Part shown: piece by piece, positions 1 to 13,675 of the stretch | How positions within the stretch are numbered: the first letter of the stretch is position 1 | Layout: the number at the start of each line of letters is the position of its first letter | NCBI GenBank assembly: GCA_027943245.1 | Contig: JANDJZ010000405.1 | Span: 1-37,633 of the forward strand | Origin: Acanthamoeba sp. SK_2022b | Lineage: Eukaryota > Discosea > Longamoebia > Acanthamoebidae | Length of the DNA stretch: 37,633 nucleotides | Direction: 5' to 3' | Translations under genes and position numbers: made by a program | The notes under the pieces: model-generated | What the model saw: the letters and a program-made list of their open reading frames with translations, nothing else | Databases searched by the model: none | What the model was told of the DNA's origin: nothing

Positions 1-605
1 GGGATGCCCTGGCCACGGGCAGGGGCGAGAAGGTTACCTTCTTAGGGAGGGCGGCCGAGCTGAACAGATCGTTTTGCACGGTCTGGATTGAGTTGGTCGC
101 CACTGCAGGAGCGCCTGCGAGCGATTGGTGCAGCGCTGCCACACGCGCGCTCGACGACGGCAGCGCAAAACTATGCAGTAGGGCCCGCTTGTCAGAGACG
201 AACGACGTGTGGGGCCGTGCAAGAGAGAGGAGGACGTACACGAACGCCGGGGCGGGGACGGAGGAGGCAGAGTGGCTGAGGGCGGCTGGCGCCTCGCGCG
301 ACGCCTTGCGGCGCACGATGTTGCCCGTGTCCTGCTTGGGCACGAGCAGAGTCTTCATGTCCTGCGCGCTGTGTCGTCGAACGACCTTGACCACGGGGTT
401 GTCCACCAATCCTGTCGGATGGGCTGGTCTTGGCCCAGCGGCTTGTTCAGAGATGCCCGCAGGTTGGCCATAGCCACCGCTCCAGGCGCCCTGGCTCGTG
501 GGGGCGGAGTAGGTCCAGCTTGGCCGCCTCCGCCTTGCTCGGGGACCACGGTGGACTGCCCGTCATCGCTTCGAGGCGTCTTGCGCAGCATAACCCTAAG
601 CGCGT

Positions 606-702
<97 letters not shown>

Positions 703-1724
703 ACAAACAAACAGATTAGGGCACGAACAATCAATGAGGGGGCGTTTGCGTACTTTGTCGGATCAAAGGCAAAGCCGGGAGCGCCGATGGGCGCCACTCG
801 AAGCATCTTGTTGTCCCCTCCTTTTTCCTCTCCCAGGGCCGAGGATGTGGGCTCGGTCTCTACAGGCTCGCCGGCCTCCGAGTCCGCCGTCGTTTCACCA
901 GCCGCCACTATCTCTTGGCGAATGATGCTCATGGCCGAGTCCGTGATCTTGATCGACGACACCTTCTTGTGGTGGCCACGTGATGGAGCTCGCCGTCTGT
1001 TGGTAGGCGTCGTGGGCTTGCCCAGTTGCAACTGCACGCACACCAGACCGTTGTTATAGGGGCCTGGCGGCAGCGCACCAGCGCAGCGCAGTGCAGACCC
1101 ACTTGTTACGTACATGAGTAAGTGGCGGTGACTCGATGGGCTTTAGTTTCGCCAGGTGGCGACTACTCCAACGCGGCTGCAGGATCGTGGTGGAAGCGGC
1201 GGAGTGAGCTTGGGCGACAACAGGGAAGGGAGTTGGCAGGACATGCGCAGCACCTTGAAGTCTCGACGAGCTCGCCACGCACGCCAGCGCGTCTGAATGC
1301 GCACCGCCGCAGCTCTCCTCTCGAGGTAGGCCCTTCTCGCCCGCCTCCCTCGCCACACGCGCTCGATAAGCGTGGCCGCCGCCGCCCGCATTGCGGCCTC
1401 CGCTTTCTTTCGCTCCTCTTCTACTGCCACTTGCCCGCTATCTTCCTCATCTTCCTGTGGCTCCCCGTCGGCTTTGTGTCTCTCCTCTGCTCCCTGAATT
1501 AGCGTTACATCCTCGTCCCTGTGTACCTGCTGCCGTGTGCTTTCATGTGGTTCGCCGTTCGGTAGCGGTAGATGACCGGTTCCCTCCGCCCTCTCCATGT
1601 CCGTGGTATCCGTGAGTGAGGGCCCTCCTTCGTCGCTGGCACCGTTGCGTTCTTTGTCGAAGGTGTTATAATCTACATCAGCGCCCCCTTCACACGTAGC
1701 AGTCGCCACTATCTCCCCGTCCAT
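1..1724 (-). CDS. IQ-motif (calmodulin-binding) protein, 3' end missing
   Basis: The gene reads leftward from ATG 1724 and runs off the window. Exon 1 (to about 1275) encodes a long acidic, low-complexity N-terminus. It is followed by an Arg/Ala helix with two IQ-like elements: AAATLIERVWRGRRARR and AAVRIQTRWRAWRARRDFK. IQ motifs bind calmodulin or myosin light chains. Exon 2 (about 1040-740) begins after a TGCAG acceptor with LQLGKP and ends at an AA|GTACGC donor. The next intron carries the (GT)n tract, and exon 3 resumes after CGCTTAG near 596 with VMLRKTPRSDDGQS. Around 430-480 the frame that looks coding changes, from ANLRASLNKPLG to GLVDNPVVKVVRRH. I could not place an intron that restores phase, so the left part is uncertain. 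No catalytic domain is visible. The IQ-helix reading is firm; the protein family is unknown. Confidence 0.6.
607..700. repeat. (CA)47 microsatellite in an intron
   Basis: Uninterrupted CA repeat on the plus strand, which is (GT)n on the sense strand of the leftward IQ-protein gene. It lies just upstream of the exon 3 acceptor, where a pyrimidine-rich tract would normally sit. Confidence 0.98.
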
Positions 1725-2284
1725 TTATACAAGAGCTTTCCCCTTCCTCTATCTTCCTAGCTCGAGCTCCCCGTCTGTTCAGCTCCCCTTCTGCAGATAA
1801 CACAAAACTATCAGGAGGGATCTCTCTCTCTCTCTCTCTCTAAATCACGAAGTAATGCGATGGGCAACGAGAGCAACGTACGTCGCTTAGGTCGACAGCA
1901 TGTCATACATGGTTGCTGGTCGCCACCCGCTCTTGGAGGGGTTTCCCTAAATTAGGTAGCTTTGGGCAGAAAGAAGAGCATGCTCCCAATTTGGTATGTA
2001 TTTACCTTTCTGTGCTGCCAATGGCTAGTCTTTTAGCCTTTCCTGTCTTTGGCATGACCTCGTGCGAGCAGTGCGTCCTCCTGGGCGCCACCTCTCTCGT
2101 CCCCATAGTACCTTACATGAGTGTGTGCGTGCCTTGTCCTTCCATGCTTCCCTCCCTATCTACGCTTCTTGCCCGCTTGACCCTTGATCGTCAATCATCA
2201 ACTCCCCGGTGGAGGAGGCTCGCTCATCGCCGCTTGCTGTCGTCCTCGCGTACGCGCCTCCCCCCGCTCGTGTGACGTGCCGTT
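1725..2284. other. Intergenic: IQ-gene promoter and NDR-kinase 3' flank
   Basis: I see no gene here. The part nearest 1725 must hold the leftward IQ-gene promoter and 5' UTR. The part nearest 2284 is the 3' flank of the NDR kinase. A (TC)10 tract lies at 1821-1841. Short open frames here lack codon bias or domains. Confidence 0.6.
1821..1841. repeat. (TC)n microsatellite
   Basis: About ten TC units, intergenic, roughly 100 bases upstream of the IQ-gene start codon. On that gene's sense strand it reads as a GA tract. Confidence 0.95.
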
Positions 2285-4849
<2,565 letters not shown>

Positions 4850-5097
4850 TCACATTTTACGCATCCTGCTACGATTCCAAAGCCTCTAGATTTTATTGCG
4901 TACCTTGCCTGAACCCTGCTTGCTTTCTTCGGGCGTTAGATGAACCGCAGAGCCCTCGTAAAACAGACGAGGAACAGATAATGACCAAGTCGTTACCTGC
5001 CTCGGTGTATTTTTGACCGAGAACAACCCTGCGCCGATTTTCTTTTCTTTATGGGTGGCTTTCCATTTATCGCTTTTGTGGCCTTTTCATTTCTGTT

Positions 5098-5105
5098 TAT
5101 ATAAA
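5098..5105 (+). promoter_or_regulatory. TATA-like element upstream of NDUFAF6-like gene
   Basis: TATATAAA lies 51 nt upstream of the chosen ATG (5156), in the 306-bp spacer between this rightward gene and the leftward NDR kinase. Its orientation and distance suit the rightward gene. The rest of the spacer (4850-5155) is T-rich and holds nothing else I recognise. Confidence 0.5.
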
Positions 5106-5155
5106 AAAAACCAGATTAAAGAAGAAAACACTGGGCCCTGTTGATTTGCACACCG

Positions 5156-6610
5156 ATGAAGGGGAGAAGCAGCAGCTTTTGGAGCCTCGCGGTCCAGCGC
5201 TCTCGCAGTCACTCCCGGCAGCTGCACTCATCTCCGGCCGTTTGGCACACTGGAGGCGGCAAGTGCGAACACAAATCGACCACGTCGGGTGCCATCCCGT
5301 GGACCTTCACACCACACGACGACAGTGGCTCTCCAGCGAGGGTCGAGAAAGCCTTCGCGTTCACCCCACCTCAATCTTCGCCAACCCATGCGCCATCGAG
5401 CGCCACAGATGCTTCTGCGGCATCGGGCCAACTCGAGCGGCACGGACCAGCGCCGGCCAAGCAGGGCGGCATCAGCTCGCTGGACTACTGCATCACCCAG
5501 ACCAAGTACGCAGAGCCTTCACATCAAGGCACAACGCCACCGGCATGCCCCACAACTCGCGTGACTGCAGGAAGCTGGACTACGAGCACTACCTGTGCGG
5601 CATGTACCTGCCCAAGGAGGCGCGCGCTCCCCACGCTGTCCTACGGTACGTGCCCCGTTCGCCCCTACGCCGCTGCACCTGCAGCTGATTTCCCTCGCCT
5701 GCTTTGCGCGGCCACGCGCAGAGCGTTCAACATAGAGACGGCGATGATCAAGGACGTCGCGAAGCAGGTACGTGCAGCGGTCCTCCCCCGGCACGCAGTC
5801 CAACGCTCAAGGCCTGCATGCGCTTAGGTGCCCCTTGGGCTGATGAGGATCCAGTTCTGGCGGGACCTCCTCGACAAATCCTACAAGGTCGACCACCGAG
5901 CCCACTTCTCCTGCTGCTCCTGCTGCTCCTGTGCCCCACCCACAGTGAATCGATCGTGTGACGCCACACAACACACAAAAAACAATACGCAACACACAAC
6001 ACACAACACGCAACAGGGCACTCCACTCGAACATCCAATAGCCGTACAGATTGCAGCCATGGTGCCACGCTACAAGTGGACGCGCACCTGGTTCACCCGC
6101 ATCCTGAACAAGCGGGTAAGCACCGGAAACGCAACCCGCCCGTCGCTTCACTCGACTCCATGCAGCAGCGCTCACGCTCTCGCATCCACCAACGCGTCGT
6201 CGTCGGCTGTCGTTCGTTCGTTCGGGGGCGCGCGTGTGCGTTGGTGGCAGGCGGAGGACGTCGAAGGGCGGCCCATACCCACGCTGGCCGCGCTCGAGAG
6301 CTTTGCCGAGGACACGGCCTCCTCCCTGCTCTATCTCGCCCTCGAGTCCCTGCGCGTTCGAAACATGGAGGCCGACCACGCCGCCTCGCACATCGGCACG
6401 AGCCCCGCCGCGGAGACCTCCTCCGGAGCGTGCGCCGACTGACTGTGCCCACGCGTGCAGGCAAGGCCGTGGGCATCTCCCTCCTGCTTCGCGGCACGCC
6501 GTATCACCTCCAACTGAGGCAGACCTACCTGCCGATGGATCTGCTCGCCAAGGTGCGCCCACCTATCTACTCCATGGACTCGAGTTGGGCTCTCACTCGC
6601 CTCTCATGTG

Positions 6611-6671
<61 letters not shown>

Positions 6672-7215
6672 TTGTGGCTCCTTTGAAGCACGGTGTGCCG
6701 GAGGAGGCGCTCTACAGGGGCGACCTGGAGCGCGCCCAGGAGCTTCCCGAGGTGGTCTATGAGGTGCGGGCCCTCTCACGTGTACAATGAGCGGTGACGA
6801 TGAAGCTGATAGCACGCCTTCACCTGACCGCAGGTCGCATCTGCCGCACACGCCCACCTGAAGCACGCGCGAGAGCTGCAGCCCAGCGTGCCCAAGGTTT
6901 CCCTCCCCCCCCCCCTTGCTGTCTCTACACGAGTAGGCGCCACGTCTCATCTTATGACAAACGAAGGAGGCCTACCCGGCGCTGTACTCGTCGTTCGTTG
7001 CCGAAGACTACCTCAACAAGCTGGAGAAGGCCAAGTTCAACGTCCTTGACCCTGGTACGCGGCCCGCGCCTCTCGTGCATCAAAGCCTTACTGACAAACA
7101 ACCTCGGCCAACGCCAACGATGCGTCGATGAAAAGCGCTCCGCCCGGCCCCGCACGGCTCGCTGGGGCTTCAGGCCAAGCTCATGTACAACCATTACGTG
7201 GGCCACAAGTACTGA
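5156..7215 (+). CDS. NDUFAF6: NDUFAF6-like complex I assembly factor (squalene/phytoene synthase fold)
   Basis: Mitochondrial protein needed early in complex I assembly, a non-canonical member of the squalene/phytoene synthase fold. The first ATG gives MKGRSSSFWSLAVQRSRSHS, an Arg/Ser-rich, acid-free presequence typical of mitochondrial import. About ten exons follow and read as the family in order: CGMYLPKEARAPHAVLRAFN, VPLGLMRIQFWRDLL, LESFAEDTASSLLYLALE, ADHAASHIGKAVGISLLLRG, TPYHLQLRQTYLPMDLL, HGVPEEAL, VASAAHAHLKHARELQP, and the C-terminus KLMYNHYVGHKY, stop 7213-7215. Length is about 400 aa, longer than the animal protein because of the presequence and a low-complexity N-terminal stretch. 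The intron 6396-6460 resolves only with a GC-AG border (HIG|KAVG). The last acceptor (AAAAG, near 7136) is less certain. Confidence 0.9.
6613..6671. repeat. (TG)n microsatellite in NDUFAF6-like intron
   Basis: About 29 TG units on the sense strand, placed between the LLAK exon and the acceptor before HGVPEEA. It ends some 17 nt from the AG. Confidence 0.98.
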
Positions 7216-7373
7216 TGAACAACGTTCACGTTCCTCTTGGAGTCTTGTTCATGTTGGCCGCTACGCGGGAGCCCAACAACCTTGGGGCAGCCGACGTACG
7301 TACGTCAAATTCCTGGTGCGCGTGCCCGACCAAACCCGCAAGCGTGGAGGGGCAGAGATCAAAGGGAACGAAG

Positions 7374-8704
7374 ATGAGAGGGATAGGGAAGGATGTCCCG
7401 AGAGAGGACATCCACATCGAGATGGAGAAGGTAAAGGGCAAAGAGGAATCGGAAAACGTACCCAAAATGAGCATGAATCCATCGAACCCCTACCCCTGGT
7501 TGAAGGGGTCGAGCAAGGCCGATCCAAAATGGTGGGATTCAGAACCTGTGTCGCCCCGCATCTCCAAGACGCGCCGCATGCGATCCCGTCTATTCCATTC
7601 GTTCCCAATCCTTTCCTACTTCAAGGTGCTCCTCTTGTGCATCCCGCCTTGCTACTGGCCTTTCGGATGGCCACGGCTCCGCAACCGAAAGAGGAAGTGG
7701 CAAGGCGCTGTTGACTATCTCGACTACGAAGAGAGTACAAACGAGAAGAAGGGCAACAAGACAGCAGCCAAGCGCTTCATCATCGACAACAATCGAGAGG
7801 GCTTTGCCAAGATGCAGTACATGCCCGGTATGCCCTCCCTTGGCTCTACATCTTCTTTCCCTTCCCGCCTCACATCTGTGGGGCCTCTCTACACGACCAC
7901 ACTCTTTGTCGCGGCAGAGGCGAGGAACGGGGTCATCCGCTTGATCTACCTCACCACCATCACCGCCCTCGACTGCGGCAAGCTGCCCTACACCCACTCG
8001 CAGAAGGGTACGTCGTCGCGTGATCTTCTTGTCCGCCCCGCCATCGTGTCGTCCCTGTTCGCTTCCGGCTGCGCTGCTGACGGACACGGCGACCACGGCG
8101 CGCAGACGTGTTCGAGATCAGCACCAAGGCCGATTGGTGGACCATGGTCTGCCTGAACCTGGCCATGGTGTTCGTGCCCCTCCTGGGCCTGTGTTCCATG
8201 TTTGCTGCTCTGGCGTTCATCAACAGCCTCAACTCGGGTACCCGCGCCACTACGTTTTCCCTCTCCCTCTCCCTCTCCCTCCATTCACTTACGCGCTCAC
8301 CACGACGGGGGTAGACTCGGTGGTGCTGCTGCCTGCTGGCCTGTCCGCGCTCTGCGCTGTCGTCTCGGGCATACTGGGCGTCGTGTCCACAGGTCAGTAG
8401 AGAACCCGCTCCAACTATCTAACACGCTCGCGCTTCCCGAGCTCGCTTCTTGGCGCGAGATGAGTCTGTGTTCTAAATGGATGATGATCACGGTGATGTT
8501 GCTCATACGGACACGACGGCGATGCTACCCCCGCAGGAACGAATCCCCACTTTGCCTCGGTGGCGGCTAACGAGAAGCAGAACGTGCTGGCCGAGCTCGA
8601 GACCGACTTTGCCACCCTCGCTATCGATTTGCTTGAGATGTGCGCTCCTTGCCCCTCGCAATCTCGTCGACCCTCTCGTGCAGCGTTTCCTCCCCTCCTA
8701 ACCT

Positions 8705-8777
<73 letters not shown>

Positions 8778-9575
8778 CGTGTCATCGTCACATGTGGTCA
8801 GGTATGACTCGCAGGACCGGGCCACTCGCGACTTCGCGCGGCGGATCGCCCGCGGGTTGAAGATCGGCGTCGTACAGGGTCTCCTGGCCAAGCAAACCGA
8901 GTGGAGCATCACTGAGCCCCTCAGGTCACTCTCCTTCTTTCCACCTCCCCAGGGAGAACGCCATCCCCCTCTCTACGTCGTTGTGACATGTTATCACGTG
9001 CAGGGAGGCCAAGCGGTTCATTTTGCACAAGAACGTGTGCTTCCATTCGACCATCATCCGCACCTACCTCACCAAAGACCACCGCCACGAGATGAAGCGC
9101 CGGAAAGCCCTCTCCAAGGCAGAGAACTACTTCAAGAAGCTCAACATTCCCATCCGTACGTCGTTTTGCCTCTCTCTCTCTCTCTCCGTGTGTGATTTGT
9201 GGTGCAAACCTGACCTGTGGGGGTGGCGTGCGTGTCGACAGCGGACGACGACTGCATGTCGAGCGAGTACGGCACGCTGGACGTGCCGACCGATACGGAC
9301 ACGATGACGGAGTTTGACGAGATGGAGGATGCCAGCATGGAAACAGCGACCACCTCCAACACCACCACCGCGCTCAACAGCATGGAAAACAGCCACCGGG
9401 CCAGCTTTGGCCACCGACGAAGCGTTTCCATCGGTAACTGATTGCTCTCCCCCCCCCCACACGCACACGCACACAACTGGTTTGCTCTCTTTGTGGCTCA
9501 CCATCCGTGTGCGCAGGATCGAGACAAGTCGTGGGGGCAGCTGCTCCAACAACGACTGGCGCTGACCTGGTTTAG
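7374..9575 (+). CDS. Unrecognised multi-exon membrane protein
   Basis: I do not recognise this family. The first long exon carries a hydrophobic patch ([19 protein letters not shown]) and a charged stretch. Next come [20 protein letters not shown] and a clear membrane segment ([20 protein letters not shown]). A second follows, [20 protein letters not shown]. The cytosolic-looking C-terminal half has an amphipathic basic region ([39 protein letters not shown]) and an acidic Thr/Ser/Met-rich tail. Exon phases match at each join I checked (near 7828/7917, 8009/8106, 8639/8812). The last join is at 9435: splicing ends the protein at 9573-9575, while intron retention would add only Asn and stop. 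The start is uncertain. ATG 7374 is used because the preceding gene ends at 7215 and upstream in-frame sequence looks non-coding. Confidence 0.6.
8709..8774. repeat. (TG)n microsatellite in intron
   Basis: About 33 TG units on the sense strand of the membrane-protein gene. The tract ends about 27 nt before the TGGTCAG acceptor near 8801. Confidence 0.98.
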
Positions 9576-9864
9576 CCAACAGCGGTGGTTCGAGGACCTC
9601 TCTCTCTCTCTCTCTCCATCATCTGCGCCGCCCCTGCTCCGGCCCTGCTTGTGCCACAGACGGGCGAGGGCTGGCCCTTCAAGGCCGTCGACGTGTTGAC
9701 TCGAGGAGCCAAGATAAATAAATCGCAAAAAAAAGCAAGTAGTACATGTAGAAGATGATGACATGAGGAGGTTTGTCGTGTCCATTCCGCCGCACTCGAA
9801 GCGGAAAAGGACAAGCGACTGTGTCGCGAATGCGCGCGTGGTCGATGACTGCGAGCGCGGTCTC
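9576..9864. other. Convergent 3' spacer (membrane-protein gene / MCM5)
   Basis: Shared 3' region of two converging genes. A CT tract lies at about 9600-9618 and overlapping AATAAA-type signals at about 9713-9722, suitable for the rightward gene. No gene is seen. Confidence 0.6.
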
Positions 9865-11041
9865 TCAAGCGATGCGGCGGATCTTCTTCTGCATGGCCAT
9901 CCACTCGAAGACCTGGTGGCCGATGAGGTTGTCGATGGCTCGCCCGACGGCCTGCGCCGCAAAGTTGTGTCGCGCCAGGTCGTCCTTGATCTTCTTCACC
10001 AGGATCGTCGAACCTGGCGTGTGACACACGACGCAACGCCCGAGTCAACGCAACGCAACGCAACGCAACGCAACATTGCGAGGGAGAGAGGGAGAGGGAA
10101 CCGATGGGAATGCGGCGCCGGAGGAGACCCTCGATGGCCTCGACCTCGGCCCACACCTCGGGGGGCAAGTTCTCGGCGGCGGCCTGTCCCGACTGCGCGG
10201 CCTGCACCGTCGAGACCGTGAACAGCCGAATCGCCTCCTCGACGTGGCTCTTGTTGGCCACGGGCGAGAGCGTCATCTTGGCCAGCGACTCCGAGATTCG
10301 CACGATGGCTGCCACGCACAACAATCAAATAAATAAATAAATACTACAAAAATAATATAATCATAAATAAATGTTGGGGCGAGGCTCACACCTTCGAGCT
10401 GACGCACGGTGATGGGCACCGCGCTGCCGTCCTGCTTCCTGATGGACGTCCGCAGGGACACGTAGTGGTTTTGCAGGATGGCCGCGCCCTCCTCCGAAAG
10501 ACGAGGCGCACACCTGGACTCGACCACCAGGCACACACGCGAGTGAGCGTTATGTGTGGGGGGGGTGTGGGTGGGTGATTGGTCGGTTTCTCGGGGGGGG
10601 GGGTACCGAGAGCGGGCAAAGGCGATGTAGCGCTTGAGCCAGGCCGGGTCCAGGAGTTGGTCGTCGCCCTCCGTGCGCGTGTGGGTCGTGTCGTCGGCCG
10701 AGCGCATGTGCACGTCGACGACGTGATGCGCGATCAGCTTGTCGCGGCCCATGTCCTTCTTGTCCCGCACCAGGAAGATCATGTCGAACCTGCAAACCCC
10801 CCCCCCCAATCTCACGTCAACAACACTCAACAGCCAGGTGTCGTGCTTGTGTGACACGTGCCTGGAGAGAATGGTCGACTGGAACTCGATGTTCTCGAAC
10901 GGAGTTCGCTGATCGTCGTAGGTGCCGAACACGGGGTTGGCCGCCGCCAGCACGGCCGTCCTTGAGTTCAGGATGGTGGTGATGCCAGCCTTGGCTGCGC
11001 AGATTGCGATGGGCGTGAGCAGAGCCCAGTACACACGCGCA

Positions 11042-11136
<95 letters not shown>

Positions 11137-13610
11137 GTGCGAGAAAAGGGTCGCACCGATGGAGATGGTCTGCTGCTCCATGGCCTCGTGGATGGCGACG
11201 CGATCGTGGAGGTGCATCTTATCAAACTCGTCGATGCACACGACGCCGCCGTCGGCCAGGACCATCGCGCCTCCCTCCAGGTAGAACTGCTTCGTTCCTG
11301 TCACGTCCGACACCGAACGGCACGCGTGACGTGTCAGCTCGCCGCGGGGAGCTTCTTCGCGACTGCACGGGTGAGCTTTCGCACGAACCTTGCTCCTTGA
11401 TCACGGAAGCGGTGAGACCAGCAGCGCTGCTGCCCTTGCCGGAAGTGTACACGCCTATCGGCAGAGGATACATTGGGGGAGAGGGGGGCAAGCTTGAGTA
11501 GATGTTGCGGCGAGGCATGGCACCAAGGTCGGGGGGGGGGGGCTTACCGATGGGGGCCACCTTCTCCACAAACTTGAGGAACTGAGACACACACACACAC
11601 ACACAGCACGACAGAGAGAGAGATCAGCCATGTGTGCGGGGGACGAGCATCAGCGCTATGCTCGTACCAGAAGCAGCACGTTGATGTCGCCTCGGAGGCG
11701 CATCCCGTCGGGCAGGCTCTTGCGCGACCCGCCAAACAGCAGACAGGTGATGGCCTTCTTGATGTCCTGGTGCCCTATTCACGTGACCGGACCAGACCAG
11801 CCAGCCGCCCAGCAAACGCCAAACACGCGCATACGCAGACCGGTCCAGTCAGCGCCCACTCCCCGTCATGCATGATGGCATTGGCCTTACCGTAAATGGC
11901 CGGGGCCACGCTCTTCCACAACATCTCGTAGAATCGGGGGTGCCTCGCCATCTGCCGAAACTGTGTCTCCTCGCCGGGCCTACTCGAACCGGTTCGGTGG
12001 TGAGCGATGGGAATGGACGCGAGCAGCAGACTGAGACGGAGAGAGGGGGGAGGCGACGGGTCACCTGAAGGAGTTCAACGAACGGCCGATGCCCTGCGAG
12101 TCGATGGAGAAGCCCACGACCCGCAGGTAGGGGTGCCTGATGGCCACCGCGCCGGCCCCGGTGTCTCCTCTTCGCTTTTTCTGTGGCGTCGTGGAGAGAG
12201 AGGTGTAGCCCAGCGCACCGGTGAGCAACAGCGCCATGAACGAGCGAGCGAGCGAGAAAGAGAGAGAGAGAGAAGCAAAAATGTTGCGCTGGCCCACGCA
12301 GCTGACGACGCGCGAGAGGCGTACATAGGCGGCCTTGTTCTGGAAGATGGTGTAGATGCCCGTGACCGTGACCCGCGTTCCGGGAATGACTCGGCCCACC
12401 AGGTACCTGGCCGAACAGCAATCGAGAAATACATGAACATGATGATGGTGGTAATGGTGATGATGGTGATGATGGTGATGATGGTGATGATGGTGATAAA
12501 GGAGCTACGTTGCAACGTTACTTTTCGGAGAAGAGGAGGACGTGGCGCGGCATCTCGCCCGTGGGCACGGTCTCTGGGTTCTCCTGAAGCTTGAGCGACT
12601 GCTGGTCGACGAACTTGCAGTAGTCGCCGAGCACCACGTAGGGGCTGGGCGGGCAGTCGACCTTGATGCCGTCCGCGTCCAACGCGGAGCCGTTCTCGCA
12701 CGACCGCGGCAGCATGACCGACGAGAAGCCGGGCTTGCACTTGACGGCTGACGTGGAGCCACACGCACGCCGCCGATTAGGTACACGCGATGGCACAAGC
12801 GGGGCTTGTTGGAGCTGTACTCTTCTGGTGCTTGCAGCTCTTGCAGATGATGCGCAGGTCGGTCGCCTTGGCGCTGTTGCGGGACGCACTGATGACGATG
12901 CCGCTGATCTGCACCAGCTGGCCGATGAGGTCACCCTGAGTGGAAGAAGAAGACAACGAAGGGAACATGAAGCTCACTGGGGTGAGCCACACGAGGTCAA
13001 GCAATGGCGAGGCCTGAGAGAGTAGTACGGTGAGAGAGCGAAGGGAGATGGCGCGAGAGGTGCTCTGCAGGATGACTTGGAAGTCGGGCACGGTGACGGG
13101 GGCATCCTTGTTCTTGTTGATGAGGCCCACACGCTCCGTGGCGACCAGCTGGCACGCTTGTTCAAACTGTGGCCGGGACAGGGCAGCAGGTCGCGTGAGC
13201 TGAGCAAGCTCAGGGGCAACAAAAAAGGGTTGAAAGAGGTAGAACGTGGGAGGTACGCACGAGAGCGAGGTAGGCGTTGGGATTGGTACGGAGGGCGGTG
13301 GACAGTTTGTGATTGAATGCCTCTACGTGATCCAGAAGCACTTCGAGGTAATACTCCTTCAGCCGCAACTGCTGCATTACCCGCTCCCTAGTTTGCGTAA
13401 CCCCATCAGATTTGCTGCCGCATTCTTGAAAGCAGGAGGAGGTGAATGCCTGTAGATATAAATGTTATCCAGGACGAAATCGTGGATGAATTCGCGGAAG
13501 GCCTTGATGTAGGCGCCATCATCGCCCACCAGGCTTTTGCTCATCGAGGCCTCCCTCGCGGGTTGATCTGAGGTCCACACAGGATTCGCGTCGAAGCCGG
13601 TAAGAGCCAT
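9865..13610 (-). CDS. MCM5: DNA replication licensing factor MCM5 (Walker A segment absent)
   Basis: Subunit of the MCM2-7 replicative helicase, which forms ATPase sites with MCM2 and MCM3. It reads leftward from ATG 13610 ([15 protein letters not shown]) to stop 9865-9867 (KKIRRIA). Order: N-terminal domain; zinc-finger cysteines (CKSCKH, then MLPRSC and DCPPSP); [14 protein letters not shown]-fold [10 protein letters not shown]; then the AAA+ core. The core has [37 protein letters not shown], Walker [12 protein letters not shown], the sensor region [10 protein letters not shown] and Arg finger SR|FDMIF. MCM5 is favoured over other MCMs by the N-terminus and GSRKSLPDG. Two oddities. Exon 1 (13610-13450) joins exon 2 (from 13387) by a GC-AG intron. 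RGDINVLLL (exon ending 11668) joins [12 protein letters not shown] (11581-11548) in phase with no GDPxTAKSQ P-loop between. Otherwise intact. Confidence 0.93.
10046..10070. repeat. (CAACG)5 pentanucleotide repeat
   Basis: Five perfect CAACG units plus a partial sixth, in the last intron of MCM5. Confidence 0.9.
11039..11136. repeat. Compound (GCAC)n(AC)n(AG)n microsatellite in MCM5 intron
   Basis: On the MCM5 sense strand this reads (CT)n then (GT)n then (GTGC)n, from donor side to acceptor side. It separates the exon ending in EQQTISIG from [11 protein letters not shown]. Confidence 0.97.
12440..12497. repeat. GATGATGGT-type 9-bp minisatellite in MCM5 intron
   Basis: Roughly six imperfect copies of a GAT/GGT trinucleotide-based 9-mer between the MCM5 exons encoding LLFSEK and YLVGRVIPG. 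It is translated in spurious frames but lies between clear exons. Confidence 0.85.
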
Positions 13611-13675
13611 CTTGGAGGCAAGCAGTACTACGTCTTATTCTACAAATCAAATCTCGCAGTTTGTGTTGCTGCTGA

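Noticed and set aside
430..1115. Long frames with poly-HT, poly-TH or poly-CV across the CA tract (and similar ones at 6600, 8700, 11000, 24500, 29000, 31000 and 36000)
   Set aside because: Dinucleotide repeats are open in several frames. They lie in introns between exons that join in phase, and the translations have no domain content.
10046..10070. CAACG pentanucleotide run as a telomere-like or CRISPR-like array
   Set aside because: Only five copies inside an MCM5 intron with no spacers. It is an ordinary short tandem repeat.
11582..11667. A 27-nt micro-exon encoding the MCM5 P-loop hidden in the intron
   Set aside because: I read the whole 86-nt intron in all frames and no Gly-Asp-Pro...Ala-Lys-Ser-Gln coding run is present.
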